In this document: piece after piece, positions 32,594 to 44,099 of the stretch | How the letters are laid out: every line of letters starts with the position of its first letter | Position numbering within the stretch: the first letter of the stretch is position 1 | Source: Limnoperna fortunei | Taxonomy: Eukaryota; Mollusca; Bivalvia; Mytilida; Modiolidae | Direction: 5' to 3' | DNA: 64,000 bases | NCBI GenBank assembly: GCA_944474755.1 | Contig: OX104125.1 | Span: 48,015,288-48,079,287 of the forward strand | Notes under the pieces: generated by a model | Database searches by the model: none | What the model was told of the DNA's origin: nothing | Seen by the model: the letters and a program-made list of their open reading frames with translations, nothing else | Position numbers and translations under genes: made by a program

Positions 32594-34769
32594 GTGGTAC
32601 GTAGGCTTGCTACGCCTATGACGTCACATAATAATGAGATTAATGAAATGTTTGTTAACTTATTAAATGAAATAGGAACTGAACAAATTGTGGATATGCC
32701 AACCAGAAAAGAGAAAACCCTTGACTTGTTTTGTACGAATCAACCAGCGTTAATCACAAAAGCTAAAACAATACCCGAATATCTGATCATGATATTGTTT
32801 TGGTAGATGGCATTTGTAAACCTAAAAGAGCAAAACAAACTCAACATAAAATTTACTTGTGGAAAAAGGTTGATCTTAATAAACTAAAAACAACAACTAA
32901 AAATTTCATTACCATCTTACTATCACAAAAGGAAAACGATTTTTCTGTTGATGACTGGTGGAATAAATTTTAAAATGGTGTAAATAAAATCATTGAAAAT
33001 AATGTACCAAGCAAAATGACAAGTCTAAATACACTTATCCCTGGGCAAATTCGGAAATTGATAAAATTTGTAAACAACAAAGAAGAGCTTTCAATAAAGC
33101 CAAAAAATCTGGCAAAAAAGCACATAAAGATAAATATAGGAAAATAAAAGCTACAGCCCAAAGAGAGATTAGAAAAGCTCAAAGGCAATATCTGGAGGAG
33201 GTCATGAGTCCCCAGTTAGATGAAAAACCTAAATCATTCTGGCAATTTATAAAAAGTAAGAAAACTGAGGCATCAGGTGTGAGTCCTCTTTGTGGCAAAG
33301 ATGGATTACTTTATAGCGACCCTAAAACCCAAGCTAATATTCTCAATGAACAATTTAAAAGTGCTTTCACTAGAGAAGACCCAATAAAAGAACAAGTCCT
33401 TACTCTGATATGCCAGACATAAAACTAAATTTAAATGGTGTCATTAAGTTATTAAAAAATATTAATCCCCATAAAGCCACTGGCCCAGATAATGTACCAT
33501 CTTATTTTTTGAAAACCCTAGCAGAAGAAATTTCCCCCTTTTTGGTCCATTTTTTCCAAAAATCAATTGACCAAGGCCCTGCCCCTAAAGACTAACTTAG
33601 TCCCTATATTTAAAAAGGGTGACAAGCATCATGCCAGCAACTACAGACCTGTTTCCTTAAAAGCTATATGTTGTAAAATCTTGGAACATATATTAACAAG
33701 TAACATAAGTCAACATTTAGATAACCATAACATTCTGCATGACAGCCAACACGGGTTTCGTAGTAAATGCTCATGTGAGACACAATTAATTATAAGTATT
33801 CAAGACTTAGCTAAATCCTTGGCAAATGATGACCAAATTGATATTATATTATTAGATTTTTCTTAAGCTTTTGATAAAGTTCCGCATCAAAGATTAATTC
33901 ATAAATTAGATTATTATGGCATTAGAAATCAAAACTTAAAATGGATTACAGATTTTTTGGCAGATAGGCAACAACAGGTTCTCTTAAATGGTACAAATTC
34001 TTCAAAATTATCCGTTGATTCTGGTGTGCCACAGGGCACTGTTTTAGGTCCAACTTTATTTCTCTTGTTTATAAATGACCTGCCTGAACATGTTAATTGT
34101 AATGTAAGGCTTTTTGCCGATGATTTTTTACTTTATAGAAAAGCCAATAATGGTACGGATGCCAATTCACTACAAAATGACCTCTCAAACTTAGAAAAAT
34201 GGGAAAGTAATTGGCAAATGAACTTTTATCCTGAAAAATGTTACACAATTTATGTTACTAAAAAAACTAAACCAACAAATTTTGATTATAAACTTCACAA
34301 TCATACTTTAGAGTCTGTTAAAGAAAGTAAATACTTAGGTGTAACAATAAGTAATGATCTTGACTGGGGGGCACATATTAATGATATTACTTGTAAGGCA
34401 AATAAAACATTAGGATTTTTAAGAAGAAACATGAAAAACTGCACTCAAAAAGTTAAAAATCTTACTTACACTTCACTTGTGCGCCCGGTTATTGAATACT
34501 CCTGCCCAGTTTGGGACTCATACAAAAATAATCAGATATCTCAGGTTGAGCAAATTCAAAGAAAAGCTGCAAGATATGTACTGAACAATTATAAAGACAG
34601 ATCTCCAGGGGCAGTCACAAACATGTTAAATACATTAAAATGGGAAAGTTTGGAGAGTAGGCGCAAAAAATCAAGATTAAATTTACTATACAAAATTAAT
34701 TGGGGGTTAGTAGAGGTTCCAAAAAACATGTTAACTAGATCTGAAAGGCGTACTCGGGGGGAACATTAA
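32594..34769 (+). pseudogene. LINE endonuclease tail and reverse transcriptase, broken
   Basis: Pieces in order: QIVDMPTRKEKTLDLF from the end of the APE endonuclease, a basic linker (KKAHKDKYRKIKATAQREIR), the RT fingers (NPHKATGPDNVPSYFLK, VPIFKKGDKHHASNYRPVSL), LLDFS*AFDKVPH with an in-frame TAA at 33864-33866, GVPQGTVLGPTLF, the catalytic box as FADD (34113-34124) instead of YADD, and the thumb (ESKYLGVTIS) with RPVIEYSCPVWD after it. The longest open piece is 33957-34769. At least three frame changes occur before 33957. The enzyme would copy the element RNA at nicked DNA; this copy cannot make it. Confidence 0.9.
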
Positions 34770-34945
34770 TTTAGGCAATTATCAACAAACAAGGACCTAT
34801 TGTCTCCTTAAATCGGTCATCTCGTTAAATCGGTCGGCCATTTTGATCGCAATTATCACATGATGTAATACTCAAATGACGTCACTTTGGGTTTCCCAGC
34901 GTACAAAAATAGTCAAGTTTTGCTTCAGCGAATGTTTGAAGAAAA

Positions 34946-37026
34946 ATGAGATTTGTAAAGGTAAGTTTAAAATAAATAATCAAATCATTAATTAAAAGCC
35001 GCCATTTTGCTAGACCCCTTTTTTGTCCAATTTCAAATGGCCTAAAAATAGGTTTCCCCAAGGAAAATTCTCGTTAGCGGCATTGTGGGAAGTGTTTACA
35101 TTCCATTCTGGGTCAACGTCTAAATAAAGATCATGTTAGGCCAAGCAAATTGTATTTTTTCTTCTTTTCAAAATAGCAAGCACCTTACACACTGTTATCG
35201 TTTTTGCGGGAAATTTAGGTGTAAAATATAGTCCAAAAAATAAGAAGAACAATGGCAGAAGACATGCTGACAATAATTTAGTCCAAAGACCCTGAAAATT
35301 GTACCTTGATAGTTGTAAATAAATTATTGCCATGTACAAATTTATATTTCTAGAAATGGGGCTATGCCAGTATTATAAATTATTTTCAGAATTGTACATA
35401 AAAAACATTAAAATAGATTGGGGCATAAATGTATCTATGCTGATGAAATTAATGGTTTTTATTATACCAGGTTACAAATTTGTACTAACATCTCCCAAGT
35501 CAACAAAAAATTGGAGTTTCCTTCCAAAACCAAACAAATTTTAAATTTTTATATGTATTTTGTCTTGTCTCTTCCAGCTAAATCCTCAATTTACCACTGG
35601 AGACAGATCAAAGTACAGAAATTATGATCCATCTGCTATGACCAAAGCGTATGCGGCTGTACTTGATGAGAAGATGTCTGTCCGAAAAGCGGCCCAGAGA
35701 TATGGAGTTCCATTCCAGACCTTAAGGGACAGAGTTAGTGGGGATATTAATCCAGAGTGTTGCACCATGGGCAAAGATCCACTTCTTTCTCTTGAGGAAG
35801 AGAGCAGAATGGTATCCCATTTAAAGGAAATGGCAACTCTGGGATATGGTTACAACCGACAAGAAACGATCGATATTGCGACAGATTATGTTATTTTGCT
35901 GGGAAAAAGGATGAGACAAGACAAGCCCCTCACGCTGAACTGGTTTTATGGATTTATGAAACGATGGCCAGATTTACATCTAGTCAAGCCAAGAGCTTTA
36001 GAGGTGGCAAGGGCAAAGGCAGCTAATTTAAGTAACATTACAAAGTATTTTGAAGAACTTGAGAAGACCTTAAACAAGTATGACCTGCAGAACAAGCCTC
36101 ACCTAATATATAATGTTGATGAGAAAGGTCTCACTCTGAACCACTCACCACCTCGTGTAGTGTGTGGAGTAGAAACAGCACCCCAAGAGGTTACATATGG
36201 TAAAAGTGAGACAGTTACTGTAATAGGTTGTGCTAGTGCCATTCGAAATGCTGTACCTCCATTTTTCATTTTTACTGGAAAGAGGATGAATGCTGACCTG
36301 CTACAGGGATCCACACCAGGAACTGTTGGGAGAGTATCAGAGACAGGCTGGTCAAATTCTGAGATTTTTCTTGATTTTCTAGCAAACCATTTTGTTAAAT
36401 ACATACCTTTCAATCAGCACGTTCTCCTGCTTCTTGATGGTCACAAGTCTCATGTGACACTGAGTGTTATTGAATGGGCTAAGCAGCACAACATTATTAT
36501 ATTAGTCCTGCCATCACACACATCACATATATTACAGCCATTAGACGTTGGATGCTTTGGGCCTTTACAAAACATTTACAACAATTTGTGTCATAAAGTC
36601 ATTCGAACCAAATCCTCAGCAATTACCAAGATTGATGTCTGCAATTTGGCCTGTAAAGCCTACAGTAGCGCACTTACCAACACAAATATTCACAGTTCTT
36701 TTCAGAAGTGTGGTATTTACCCATTTAACAAAGACATAATTAAAGACTTGCCTATTAAACCATCGGAAGCCTTTAGTATCTGTAATAAAAGTGTGGTTGA
36801 AGTTGTAGGAGATGAGGATGGAGAAGTGCAGGCTGGAAGTGAAATAGATGTGAGTACAGTTGAAGGATTTGGGAGTAGAGATGTAGTGCATGCGCGCAGT
36901 GAGAGTGTTGTGAGAAAAACTCAGAATGTAAGTCAAGAGGGAGAGAACAGGGAGAGAGATAATGTGACAGTTAAAGGCAGTGCAGAGGAGACAGAGACAA
37001 TAGACTTTTTTTCAACGCAGAGTTGA
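34946..37026 (+). CDS. pogo/Tigger-like transposase (two exons)
   Basis: The likely first exon is 34946-34960 (MRFVK) with donor GTAAGT at 34961. Exon 2 starts at 35578 after TGTCTCTTCCAG, phase 0, and is open to 37026, about 487 residues in total. The upstream ATG at 35560 lies in the intron tract and is a poor start. Order of domains: psq-type helix-turn-helix (MSVRKAAQRYGVPFQTLRDR), CENP-B/Tc5-type second HTH (LNWFYGFMKRWPDL), then the DDE catalytic core with NVDEKG, LLLLDGHKSH and LQPLDVGCFGPLQ; the last two Asp are 35 residues apart. It cuts and pastes its element in the nucleus. The C terminus is cut off by a frameshift at a run of seven T (37006-37012). The core is intact, so decay is slight. 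Confidence 0.88.
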
Positions 37027-37606
37027 AGCTATCAAGAGGGTAAAAGGAGAAAGACAGACTAAGAAGAGAAATGTTTTGAGTGTCATTGTGAGTGGCAGGA
37101 CTGTGACAGAAGAAGAGGTGTTGGAGAAAGTGAAGAATCATGTAAGCAAGTACTCTAGAAAGAAAGATTGTACTAAGAGTAGTGTGAAAGGTTGTAATGA
37201 AAAAATTTCTGATGAGAAAGTTAGTGGTAGACAGGTGAGAAAAGGAAAGAAGAGGAAGAGTATGAGTACATGTAACGATGATAGTGGCAAACGTAAAGTA
37301 ACGAGAAAAAAGTCTAATGTAATGCAAGACTCTCAAAAACCAGGTCCTAGTGGTGTGGTCTTAAATTTTTATGCAAGTGAGGATTCTGATATTGATAGTG
37401 AAAGTGAGTCAGAAATAAGGGAGGAAGAGAAATGTTGCGTGTGTAAATTGTTTATGCCAGAAGAGGCTAGGAAAAGTTTGAGTCTTATTATTAGAAAGTG
37501 GGCAAAATGTGATAAATGTGATCATTGGGTGCATTTGATATATTGTTGTAGTGTAAGGGTAGTGAGGAGGGGAGACAGATTTCTGTGTATGCATTGTAAT
37601 GATTGA
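37027..37606 (+). pseudogene. C-terminal PHD-like part of the transposase, out of frame
   Basis: The frame that opens at the seven-T run reads FFQRRVEAIKRVKGERQ and continues into 37076-37606. It is Lys/Ser-rich, holds QKPGPSG, an acidic stretch (EDSDIDSESESE) and a Cys/His cluster: CCVCKLF, KCDKCDHWVH, CMHC. The cluster looks like a PHD-type zinc finger with a degenerate centre, as at the C terminus of many invertebrate Tigger-like transposases. A one-base change in the T run separates it from the catalytic ORF; a sequencing error there is also possible. Confidence 0.7.
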
Positions 37607-38058
37607 TTGGTGAATTAATAATTTTTGTCCTAATACAAAAATATTGCAATCTAGAAAACTGTCCATAATTTTTAATCATACTGTATCTACGAAAAATATT
37701 TAAAAAAACAGGCCCTTTTCTATAAGGTAGTGGATAATCATAAACAACTTTTTATTATTATCGTGCGCATATTACGCTATTCACTTGTACACTAAAAATA
37801 CAATAATCATGGCCTATAAGATAAAAAGTCGATTTATTTTTGGATGACCGATTTAACAGGTCACATGACTGGCGGCCATAAGCAGATCAACGGCAACAAC
37901 TATGGCAGTAGAGTGAAGAATTGAATTAAAATAACTCGGACAACGGCATCAAAATAAAGTTTAAGGTTACATATATACATAATGTAAAAACCATGAAATA
38001 AAGTGTATTCAATTTAAAAGAAAAAAGAAAAGATTCTTAGGTGACCGATTTATCAATA

Positions 38059-38208
38059 CCCCGGGATAAATACTCTTTTTTCCCCAGAACAATAACAGAT
38101 TTGAATAATCTACCTGAATCCATAGGTATGGCATCATCCCTGGAATCCTTCAAAAGTGGTCTATCCACTCTAACATTTGAAGAATCTCCAGTGAGATACA
38201 GACAATAA
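38059..38208 (+). pseudogene. Displaced C-terminal end of the LINE ORF
   Basis: It encodes KYSFFPRTITDLNNLPESI followed by ESFKSGLSTLTFEESP and a stop at 38206-38208. This is the usual C terminus of jockey/CR1-type RT proteins (FFPRTI..WN.LP). It is in frame with the part at 34740-34797 once the transposon and one TA are left out; only a TAA at 34768 interrupts. Confidence 0.85.
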
Positions 38209-38445
38209 ATTTACCACTGTACAACTGTATATATGTTTTTATTATATGTAATCTAAACCAAAATAGTAGAGCTTTATAAATTTTAAAAGATAATAGTAAC
38301 ATTTTTATGCTCATACTTGAATGTAAGTTTTTAAATGTTTTTACTTTTAAGTCCACTTTTTGTACTTGCGCACAAGTTCCGGGATGTTTTACACTCCTTT
38401 AGGAGTCTACTCCTGTATATGGAAGAAGAAGAACAAGAAAACTTT

Positions 38446-39365
38446 TGATGCAAAGCATCAGTTCGCCGCCGATTTATTCTACATTCTGCACGCGTTTGTC
38501 AAAGTGATTTCTAAAAACAAGGCACTTGAACTTATTCCCCATAAGTTTCTATGTAAAGCTAAGCCCTGCTGTTGTGGCTAGTTTCAATTGCCAATTTCTA
38601 AATTTGTGCACATGTAATCTTTTGCCATATATTAAATCATAAATATACTTGAATTAAAACTAATATTTACGTGGTTCAATTAAATTATTGACAAAATATT
38701 TATTTATTGAATCTTACAAATATCGGCATTCTCCGGAATTGTCTACACAAAATAGCCTTTTATTCTGGTTTCCGATTTTTCAAAGCTACAGTTGTCGATC
38801 GAGCTATCAACGAAAGACTAAGTACCAGGATAAAAAATGGTCTCCCTCTATTATTAACTTCCGTAAATATAATACCAAAAAAAGTTATTATTTCATGAAC
38901 TTTGATATCACAAAAGCAATTTTGAAGTCGAACCTGATACACTATCTTTATTTTTCACTCAGGTTAAATGATTAACATTCTTGTAGCGAAATTCTGTTCA
39001 TTTATGGTAACTAAGCGTACTTAAAAATATGTTCTCAACGTTAGCAAATACGTTAGCAACGAAAGTGAATACAAATATATCGCCGCCCTCCTGGGCGGCG
39101 ATAATAACGGTACAACATAATGTAATGATCGAGCAACAACAGTTAAAGTAACCGAGCGTAAAATGATGTAACTACAGCATATAACAACGAACCACGGCAT
39201 ATACATTTGTAATGACGACACCACAATATATATAGTTACATGTATGTAACCAGTTTTTACTCGCGTCACATGAAATCACAATATATTACTATGGAGCCTC
39301 ATTAAATAATGACGGACTCATATATTAATGTTCACAGCAGGTAATGAGCATCAAATGATGGGGCT
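38446..39365. other. Unique sequence inside the inverted-repeat interval
   Basis: No gene is recognised; ORFs of 60-95 residues lack features. A short GC-rich palindrome, CGCCGCCCTCCTGGGCGGCG, is at 39081-39100. Confidence 0.45.
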
Positions 39366-39955
39366 AAGTCAAATAAAGAAGGAACCACAGTATATAGTGA
39401 CGACTCCACACAATATCATTATAAAGAAGGAACCACAGTATATAGTGACGACTCCACACCATATCATTAGAAAGAAGGAACCACAGTATATAGTGACGAC
39501 TCCACACCATATCATTATAAAGAAGGAACCACAGTATATAGTGACGACTCCACACCAAATCATTATAAAGAAGGAACCACAGTATATAGTGACGACTCCA
39601 CACCATATCATTATAAAGAAGGAACCACAGTATATAGTGACGACTCCACACCATATCATTATAAAGAAGGAACCACAGTATATAGTGACGACTCCACACC
39701 ATATCATTATAAAGAAGGAACCACAGTATATAGTGACGACTCCACACCATATCATTATAAAGAAGGAACCACAGTATATAGTGACGACTCCACACCATAT
39801 CATTATAAAGAAGGAACCACAGTATATAGTGACGACTCCACACCATATCATTATAAAGAAGGAACCACAGTATATAGTGACGACTCCACACCATATCATT
39901 ATAAAGAAGGAACCACAGTATATAGTGACGACTCCACACCATATCATTAGGAAAC
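39366..39955 (+). repeat. 48-base minisatellite, 12 near-identical units
   Basis: The unit is AAGAAGGAACCACAGTATAT with AGTGACGACTCCACACCATA and TCATTATA. GGAACC recurs every 48 bases (39381, 39429, ...). It is open in one plus frame and at least two minus frames because 48 is divisible by three; the plus ORF would repeat KKEPQYIVTTPHHIII. I do not regard any frame as a gene. Confidence 0.95.
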
Positions 39956-41200
39956 CACAATAGATAATAAGGCACTCACAGCAAATAATGTTGAAACTAC
40001 AGGATGTAATAAGGGAGCAAGACAAAGATAATGGAACCACTGCATATAATGAAAGAACCATGGCATATAATAATGGAACCACGGCATATAATGAAGGAAC
40101 CATGGCATATAAGGATGAACCTCAACATATAATAATGTAACCACGGCATATAATGATGGAACCACAATATATAATAATAAAACCACAGCTTATGACGAAA
40201 CCACTGCGAATAATGATGAAACCACAGCATTAAATGAGGTAACCACTGCATATAATGATGGAACCACGGCATACAATGATAAAACCACGGCATACAATGA
40301 TGAAACCACGGCGTATTATTTTGCAACCACGGCATATATGATGGAAGCACAACATATAATTATGGAACCACAATATATAATGATGGAACCACATCATTTA
40401 ATGATAGAAAAACAACATATAATAATGGAACCACATGTATATAATTGATGTAACCACGGAATATAATGATGGAAACACGCATATAATGATTGAAACACGC
40501 ATAAAATGATGGAACCACAACATATAATAATGGAACCATATTTTATAATATTGAAACCACATCATATAATGATGGAACCACGCCATATAATGATGGAACC
40601 ACTGCATATAATGATAAAACTACGTCATTTGATGATGAAATTACGGCATATATGACCACACACCCGAATTTCGTCCACACTCAAATTTCGTCCATACTCG
40701 AATTTCGGCGATTTTCCTTCATTATACAATGTAAACAATGAACCCAAGGCTAAATTACTTTTAAAATATCTTGCATGTATTGCTGTAAACAAATGACTTC
40801 TTAATATAAAATACAGTGGGTTTCAACGAAATTAACGTCTGTTAAAGCAACACACTTTCATCTTCGAAATTCGAGTGTACTAGATGTATATGGAACCACA
40901 GCATATATTAATGTACTGTTTGTTTTAATGGTGTCTAACGCACCTTCATCAATTTATCAGCTATATCAGGGCGTCCAGTTTTTATTGGGGAGGAAGCAGG
41001 AGTACCCGGAGAAAACACTCTGCCTCCAGAGAGAATAGAATGGGCAACCTTTGTGTCGGCAGGCACGTGATTAATAGAAGACCAACTAACGTAACCACTC
41101 TGCCACTTATAATGATAGAACCAAAACATAAAATAATACAACCACAATATATGATTGAACCACCGCATAGTATGATGGATTCACGGTATGTGATGTTCGA
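39956..41200 (+). repeat. Degenerate ~21-base array (GGAACCACGGCATATAATGAT)
   Basis: This is an array of ATGGAACCACGGCATATAAT variants, derived from the same core as the 48-base units. It is interrupted at about 40655-40885 by unrelated sequence with a CGAATTTCG(T/G) repeat, and by a minus-strand SINE at 40930-41107. Confidence 0.85.
40930..41107 (-). mobile_element. SINE, minus strand, inserted in the array
   Basis: Read on the minus strand, it has AGTGGCAGAGTGGTTACG as the head A box, then TTTTCTCCGGGTACTCCTGC, AAAACTGGACGCC and a tail near GTTAGACACCA. It matches the SINE family at 310-600 over body and tail. Confidence 0.75.
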
Positions 41201-41214
41201 CAACTGTATACAAG

Positions 41215-41429
41215 TACTCTTTAAATTGAGAAACGTTCAACATAAATCTAATTTCTTAAAAATAACTTTTTAAATAATATAAAGCAGCTCAACCTTTACG
41301 ATCTCCGGTGCAATTCGTAAGTGTCAAATAATAGCACATGGAAAACCCCTATCTACATTTAAATATTCACGGTAAACGGATTGTCGACCCTTAATAGACC
41401 GTGCTACTATTTTAACCGACTGTACCACT
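41215..41429 (-). repeat. Right arm of the ~200-base inverted repeat pair
   Basis: Reverse complement of 32325-32518 with high similarity over its whole length, plus one ~22-base insertion. The outer end reads GACTGTACCACT. The interval between the arms (about 9.1 kb) holds the LINE, the nested transposon and the 48/21-base arrays. Confidence 0.8.
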
Positions 41430-41509
41430 ATTTTTCTGAGCGCTACGCATGTGAATGTAGTTCCGTAATGGTATGACAAGTTTATAAATACATACTGTAG
41501 TATTACATT

Positions 41510-41735
41510 TTGTGGTTATCCATTGTATTTTGTGGAACGTCATTATATACTCTTGTCCCTTGTTTAACCATTGTATGCTGTTGTACGTCATTATATACTC
41601 TGGTTCCTGGTTTAACCATTGTAGACGTCATTGTATGCTGTGGTACGTCATGATATGCTCTGGTTCCTGCTTTATCATTATAACCATTGTTTGCTGTGGT
41701 CCGTCATTATATACTCTGGTTCCTGTAATTATTGA
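41510..41735 (-). repeat. Inverted continuation of the GGAACCA array
   Basis: CATTATATACTCTGGTTCCTG and ATTGTATGCTGTGGTACGTC recur about every 48 bases. They are the reverse complement of the GGAACCA(C/G)AG(T/C)ATA(T/C)AATG core found left of the inverted-repeat arm. The array thus changes orientation across 41215-41429. Confidence 0.75.
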
Positions 41736-41799
41736 TTAATAACAAAAAAAACATGCAAGTATTAATATGACTAAAATACCTAGTTCACCAATATGCCGT

Positions 41800-42185
41800 A
41801 TTGGCGCAGTACCAATTACTAATGTATGGCAGTATCAGGTATTGACCCAGTACCAATTACTAATGTATGTCAATATCAGGTATTGGCCCAGTACCAATTA
41901 CTAATGTATGTCAGTATCAGGTATTGGCCCAGTACCAATTACTAATATATGTCAATATCAGGTATTGGCCCAGTAGCAATTACTAATGTATGTCAATATC
42001 AGGTATTAGCCCAGTAGCAATTACTAATGTATGTCAATATCAGGTATTAGCCCAGTAGCAATTACTAATGTATGGCAATATCAGGTATTGGCCCAGTAGC
42101 AATTACTAATGCATGTCAATATCAGGTATTGGCCCAGTACCAATTACTAATGTATGTCAATATCAGGTATTGGCCTAGTTTTGGA
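41800..42185 (+). repeat. 41-base minisatellite, about 9 units
   Basis: The unit is CAGGTATTGGCCCAGTACCA followed by ATTACTAATGTATGTCAATAT. Variants CCAGTAGCA and GGTATTAGCC alternate in the middle. No coding role. Confidence 0.95.
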
Positions 42186-42949
42186 TCCAGTTATTACATA
42201 TTGACATACTTTGTCAAACACGGTGTAACAGTGTAGAGTTTTCGTATTGGCTGAGTAATTGGTCCTCATCTAGGCATGGCTCGGCTTCCCTTCAGTCCAA
42301 TATGGCTAGCAGCAGACCAATAACTCAACGAATATGGAAAACTTTTAGCAATAATACATGTTAAAACATACAGATTTTGTTTCAGCAATAAGTATGAAAT
42401 AAACTCTAACAGATTCTCATTTCTTTATACTTGTATAAACCATGAATTTTAAAAGCTGTGATAATAAAGCTTCATGAATTAGCTAATATTCAACACTGAA
42501 GAGACGTATTTTAATAAAAACAACTTGGGAAATATTATAAAATATAATGTTTATACTAAACTGAATATAATCTGAATGACATTTACTGTAATTGAACCGA
42601 GCATTAAAACAAAACAAATTATTATTTACATTTAAAATATGTAATATTAATGTAGTGACTTGACGTCCAGGTTCAAGCTTCGTTCTCGATAAATCCCATA
42701 CGCAAGATTTTGGAAATCGTCAATAAGTATTCTCAAACATGGATTTGTTGTACCTAAGGATGCAATATACGTTTTTTGCATTAAAATATTATCAACAGAG
42801 ATCGTGTCTTGTTTTGTCAAATAAAAACACGTGTGACATTTTTTCATGGATCCAATTGTATTGGAAATTTTGTACTTGTAATTTCATTCGGTTGAACAAA
42901 GTGAATTAGAATGAAATTAAGTTCTCCTGGTTTTAGTTCATCATTTGTA
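42186..42949. other. Imperfect palindrome and AT-rich sequence
   Basis: At 42236-42343, AGTTTTCGTATTGGCTGAGT and the reverse complement of TAACTCAACGAATATGGAAA pair imperfectly, enclosing about 50 bases. The rest is AT-rich with no recognised feature. Confidence 0.5.
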
Positions 42950-43067
42950 TGGGTTGGTGGCGCTTTACAGGCCCGTGCTTGGTTGTTTGGCGGGTATGTC
43001 CCATATCGCGTCATTCAGCACGACAACGTCCTACTGTTCAGTTCGCTAAATTTTGCTCGCTTCAAAT

Positions 43068-43959
43068 ATGGATTCCGATAGAGACGATACACGAGACCAA
43101 CAAGATGAAGAGGTTTCTCTTAGAGACATATTAAAAGCAGTTAAAGCTCAAGGTGCCGTTAATTCCAAATTAAGCCAAGAATTAGCTGATTTAAAACAAG
43201 AAGTACGCGGTTCTTCAGTTCATGTAGCCTCCCAAGTTAAAAAACTGAAACAAGATAATGATTACAAATGCAAATATGAAAGCAACAGAATTCAATTCAC
43301 CCTTAATTCTGATGTCATGGATGATTTGAACCAGGTTGGTTGGGGTATTGAGAATACCAAACTAGATTACGCCCGTGACACTGTTAATGAAATTATTGAC
43401 AAGGTTAAGAAACGCAACAAACTTATAAAGATAGTAGTGAGGCCCGGGGTGGGATACTGTTAAACAGTATGAGGCACAGATGATGAAAATAGAATCAGCA
43501 AGCCTGAAAACAGGGCTCTTCGCAAAAGAAAACTTAAGACCAACAAGAAAGAACAGAAGAAATCTGCTACTTATTCATCAACTTCAAAGGTTTTTCCAAG
43601 TTTTAATACAAATATGCAGCAGCAGCCCTTTCGTGACCCCCAAGCCTGGTATACAGGTTCACCGATCTTCTCAGGTATGCCAGGTTCAGGAGTTGGGAGA
43701 AAATATCAGCATGGAGGATGTTTTGGTTGCGGATCATTGCAAGATTGGAGAAACAGATGTCCCTTCAACACCAAAGCTGAAACAAAAACCAAACCAGAGT
43801 GAATTTGTAAAAGATGAGTATTTTAATAATTCTTTATCTGATTGTTCTGATTTCAATTTAACTCACGATTATTGTGAATACGAACAAGGTCAAGCTAATA
43901 TCATTGTAAAAGGTAGATTAAAGAAGCATTATAAATTTTGGGAGAAATGCAGTTGTTAG
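43068..43959 (+). pseudogene. YR-retroelement gag-like ORF, frameshifted
   Basis: The likely start is ATG 43068 (MDSDRDDTRDQQDEE). The first part, to 43463, is charged with a coiled-coil-like middle. Past a frame change near 43445 the sequence continues as WDTVKQYEAQMMK, and past another as RKRKLKTNKKEQKK and CFGCGSLQDWRNRCP. The last is a zinc-knuckle-like motif in which the His is Trp. The product would be the RNA-binding structural protein; this copy cannot make it in one piece. Confidence 0.65.
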
Positions 43960-44099
43960 AGTTGTTACCCATTGTATACGGGTATAAAATACCATTTTAT
44001 ACAACACCTCCATCAGTTTGTTTACCAAACAATCGTTCGGCCATGCGCTAAGGTGAGTTTGTCGTCGAGGCAATTAACGATCTATTGATCAGAGGTTTA

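Larger units (their letters stand above)
34800..38056 (+). mobile_element. pogo/Tigger-like DNA transposon, 3.26 kb
   Basis: Inserted in the C-terminal coding part of the LINE. TA is present on both sides (34798-34799 and 38057-38058), the target duplication typical of the Tc1/mariner-pogo superfamily. The left end TTGTCTCCTTAAATCGGTCA and right end TGACCGATTTATCAA are imperfect inverted repeats, and TTAAATCGGTC is repeated subterminally at both ends. It carries a spliced transposase gene. Being nested, it is younger than the LINE. Confidence 0.9.
32594..38445 (+). mobile_element. Decayed jockey/CR1-like LINE, split by a DNA transposon
   Basis: This 5'-truncated non-LTR retrotransposon runs from the end of its endonuclease domain through reverse transcriptase to a 3' end with a GAAGAAGAAGAACAAGAA tail near 38418-38445. 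The last part of its ORF is displaced to 38059-38208 by a 3.26-kb insertion at 34800-38056. Removing the insertion and one TA restores the C-terminal reading frame. The element is dead, with many stops and frameshifts. Confidence 0.9.

Noticed and set aside
35560..35577. ATG at 35560 as the transposase start
   Set aside because: It lies in the polypyrimidine tract before a strong acceptor; the spliced start at 34946 joins in phase 0 and is more plausible.
39328..40103. ORFs repeating KKEPQYIVTTPHHIII on the plus strand and others on the minus strand
   Set aside because: 48-base repeat open in several frames; no flanking gene structure.
42647..42847. 66-residue minus-strand ORF as a small gene
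   Set aside because: No homology that I recognise, no promoter or splice evidence, and ORFs of this size are expected by chance.
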